The notes below the pieces were generated by a model. It was not told where the DNA came from. It saw nothing but the letters and a program-made list of their open reading frames with translations, and searched no databases. The position numbers and the translations under genes are program-made. DNA of 64,000 bases from Nostoc sp. PCC 7524 (GTDB lineage Bacteria > Cyanobacteriota > Cyanobacteriia > Cyanobacteriales > Nostocaceae), in assembly GCF_000316645.1 (NCBI RefSeq), contig NC_019684.1:3687501-3751500 (forward strand), in the 5' to 3' direction. Shown here in pieces: positions 62,444 to 64,000 of the stretch (the first letter of the stretch is position 1; each line of letters starts with the position of its first letter).

Positions 62444-62770
62444 CTACTCCCCTACTCCCCACTCCCTAGCCTCATAATACCGACACCCCTGACAAGGTCC
62501 ACTGGGGTTGATAGCACAACGGAGATAGCCGGAACGAGCATTAAATTTGCAACTGATGTCACCAATGAGGAAGCCTACCCCTTCTAGATAATAGCGATCG
62601 CCTTCTATGGGTCTGAGATTTTGCCTTATTCTGACTCTGGAGGCATTTATGGCTGCTTGTCTTAACCTTGAACGTGTCCGTAAGCGGGTTTTACGGATCA
62701 CCCACAGAGAAAACAGGGACGGTAAGAAACCGATGGTAATTACCAAAAGTGTCTTGAACACGGAAAACAT
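62444..62770 (-). CDS. DUF6464-type cyanobacterial membrane protein
   Basis: The 108-residue product has an N-terminal membrane helix (TLLVITIGFLPSLFSLWVI) and a conserved end with three Cys (GDISCKFNARSGYLRCAINPSGPCQGCRYYE) found in a cyanobacterial-only family. Its last residues (REWGVGE) are encoded by CCCCACT-type repeats. Function unknown. It marks the return to core genes. Confidence 0.8.
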   Translation of the reverse strand: MFSVFKTLLVITIGFLPSLFSLWVIRKTRLRTRSRLRQAAINASRVRIRQNLRPIEGDRYYLEGVGFLIGDISCKFNARSGYLRCAINPSGPCQGCRYYEAREWGVGE

Positions 62771-62864
62771 TACAACTGCTACCTACCCCAGCATAACTGC
62801 TACAGCCTTCTTAGATAAAGCCTAGTCAGAAACCTCCCTTTGGGTGGCTACGTGCGTAGGTAGT

Positions 62865-64000
62865 TCAGATAACTGGTAATGAGGGCGATAAGTGTAAAAG
62901 ATTTGTCACCACAGCAATCAATTTATGAGGATCAACGGGTTTAGATAGATGTTGCTGAAATCCTGCTTGAATAGCTTGTAGACGGTCTTCCTCAAGGGAA
63001 TATGCTGTTAAGGCGATCGCCGGAATATTTTTGCTTCCCTGTTGTGCTTCTAAAGAGCGCAATTGCCGGATGAAGCTATAACCATCTGCTTCGGACATCC
63101 CAATATCACTAATGAGGAGATCCGGTTGTGATTGGGCAATCAGTGCTATTGCGGTATCAGCTGAGGCTGCAACATTCACATTTGCTCCGTATTCCTCAAA
63201 CAAGAAGGCCAGAAAATTACGGGTATCGGTTTCATCATCGACAATTAGCACTTTTAACCCTTCCAAGGGTGTGGAATGATTGCCAGAATCCAATGATTTT
63301 TCCTGGTTGATGTCTGTAGTATTCATGTTGCTATACATCAGTGGGAGACGCACAGTAAAGGTTGCCCCTGTTCCTTCTCCTTGACTATCTGCTGTGATTG
63401 TACCGCCGTGCAACTCTACTAAATGTCTGACGATCGCCAATCCTAATCCTAAGCCATTGTGCGATCGCGTTGTGGTGCTGTCTGCTTGTCGGAAACGTTC
63501 AAATACTTTGGGGAGAAAGTCGGGATCAATACCAATTCCTGTATCGATGACTTGGATTTGAGCGTAAACAGACGATGTAGGAATATTCGGGGGAATACCA
63601 AGGGCAGATGCTTGATGTTCTTGGGCAACTTGATGTTCCTGGTGTACAGCCTCTAATCTCATTTCTACCTTCCCACCTTTGGGCGTGAATTTAATCGCAT
63701 TGGTGAGGAGATTCCAGACAATTTGTTGCAACCGAGCCGGATCACCACAAACTGAACCCAGGGTAGCATCAAGGGCAGTATATAGTTGAATTCCTTTGCT
63801 ATCTGCCAGGGGACGCACTATATCTAAGGCAGTTTCTATGACTGTGATCGGATTAACAGCGCAGAGATTGAGGCGGAGTTGACCCCGGATAATCCGCGAG
63901 ACATCCAAAATATCTTCAATCAGTTGCCCCTGTGAATTGGCATTGCGTTCGATGGCTTCCAAGGCGCGAGCTGTGGCTTTTTCGTCTAATTTTTTGGCAC
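62865..64000 (-). CDS. Hybrid histidine kinase, C-terminal part (cut by window edge)
   Basis: The frame is open to the right edge; visible are the end of the dimerisation domain (LEAIERNANSQGQLIEDILDVSRII), the ATPase domain with N-box (IVWNLLTNAIKFTPKGG), DTGIGID, and GLGLGLAIVRHLVELHGG, then a C-terminal receiver with phospho-Asp in LLISDIGMSEADG and Lys in HLSKPVD. It is a full-function hybrid kinase of the multi-sensor cyanobacterial type; sensor domains lie beyond the window. Confidence 0.92.
   Translation of the reverse strand, partial: AKKLDEKATARALEAIERNANSQGQLIEDILDVSRIIRGQLRLNLCAVNPITVIETALDIVRPLADSKGIQLYTALDATLGSVCGDPARLQQIVWNLLTNAIKFTPKGGKVEMRLEAVHQEHQVAQEHQASALGIPPNIPTSSVYAQIQVIDTGIGIDPDFLPKVFERFRQADSTTTRSHNGLGLGLAIVRHLVELHGGTITADSQGEGTGATFTVRLPLMYSNMNTTDINQEKSLDSGNHSTPLEGLKVLIVDDETDTRNFLAFLFEEYGANVNVAASADTAIALIAQSQPDLLISDIGMSEADGYSFIRQLRSLEAQQGSKNIPAIALTAYSLEEDRLQAIQAGFQQHLSKPVDPHKLIAVVTNLLHLSPSLPVI

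Overview
The window looks like chromosomal DNA of a filamentous, heterocyst-type cyanobacterium (Nostoc/Anabaena group). The evidence is many HIP1 octamers (GCGATCGC), abundant short tandem heptamer repeats (GGGGATT, ACTCATT, TAGGCAA, GTGACAG types), an NDH-1 NdhB subunit, two helical carotenoid proteins, squalene-hopene cyclase with HpnB, a Tab2-like protein, PEP-CTERM and DUF6464 proteins, and a divergent rexT/trxA2-like pair. No rRNA, tRNA or CRISPR array was recognised.

Layout. 0-8.6 kb: end of a receiver-domain protein, an ABC exporter, two paralogous membrane Ser/Thr kinases around a Uma2 nuclease and an IS200/IS605 relic, and a subtilisin-like protease. 8.6-13 kb: a decaying accessory strip with a DUF433 antitoxin and a nonsense-mutated toxin, MITEs, a 21-bp minisatellite, a TPR pseudogene and a PEP-CTERM protein. 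13-33 kb: mostly core genes, namely a peptide exporter with a parvulin partner, a DUF92 kinase, a lipase, RsmE, a cluster of two sensor kinases and a FIST sensor, ndhB, a UvrD-like helicase and a U32 peptidase. 33-36 kb: a thiol-redox group (RexT-like repressor, thioredoxin, nitroreductase, GST). 36-41 kb: two HCPs, then shc and hpnB transcribed divergently. 41-43.7 kb: three tandem near-identical Rpn/DUF4351 nuclease genes. 43.7-49 kb: ClC channel, PmbA/TldE, Tab2-like protein. About 49-62.4 kb: an accessory element. 62.4-64 kb: a DUF6464 protein and the 3' part of a hybrid histidine kinase that runs off the window.

The accessory element is the most unusual part. It holds an IS110-like DEDD transposase preceded by a structured 310-nt non-coding stretch, a leftward set of small plasmid-type genes behind a terminator-like leader, an RHH regulator preceded by four operator-like repeats, two coupled plasmid-type genes, a minimal tyrosine recombinase next to a perfect 14-7-14 inverted repeat, and a tightly packed rightward set of eight unknown genes (56.5-62.2 kb). 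The centre of that set is a 702-residue membrane protein with 26 uninterrupted Gly-X-Y collagen triplets. No packaging ATPase, portal, relaxase or known secretion ATPase was seen, so this module may build an undescribed surface or virion-like structure. That is inference.

A second theme is repeat invasion. Heptamer and octamer arrays lie between genes and also inside six coding sequences, where they add Pro/Asn/Gln/Ser or Gly/Asp/Trp peptides in frame.
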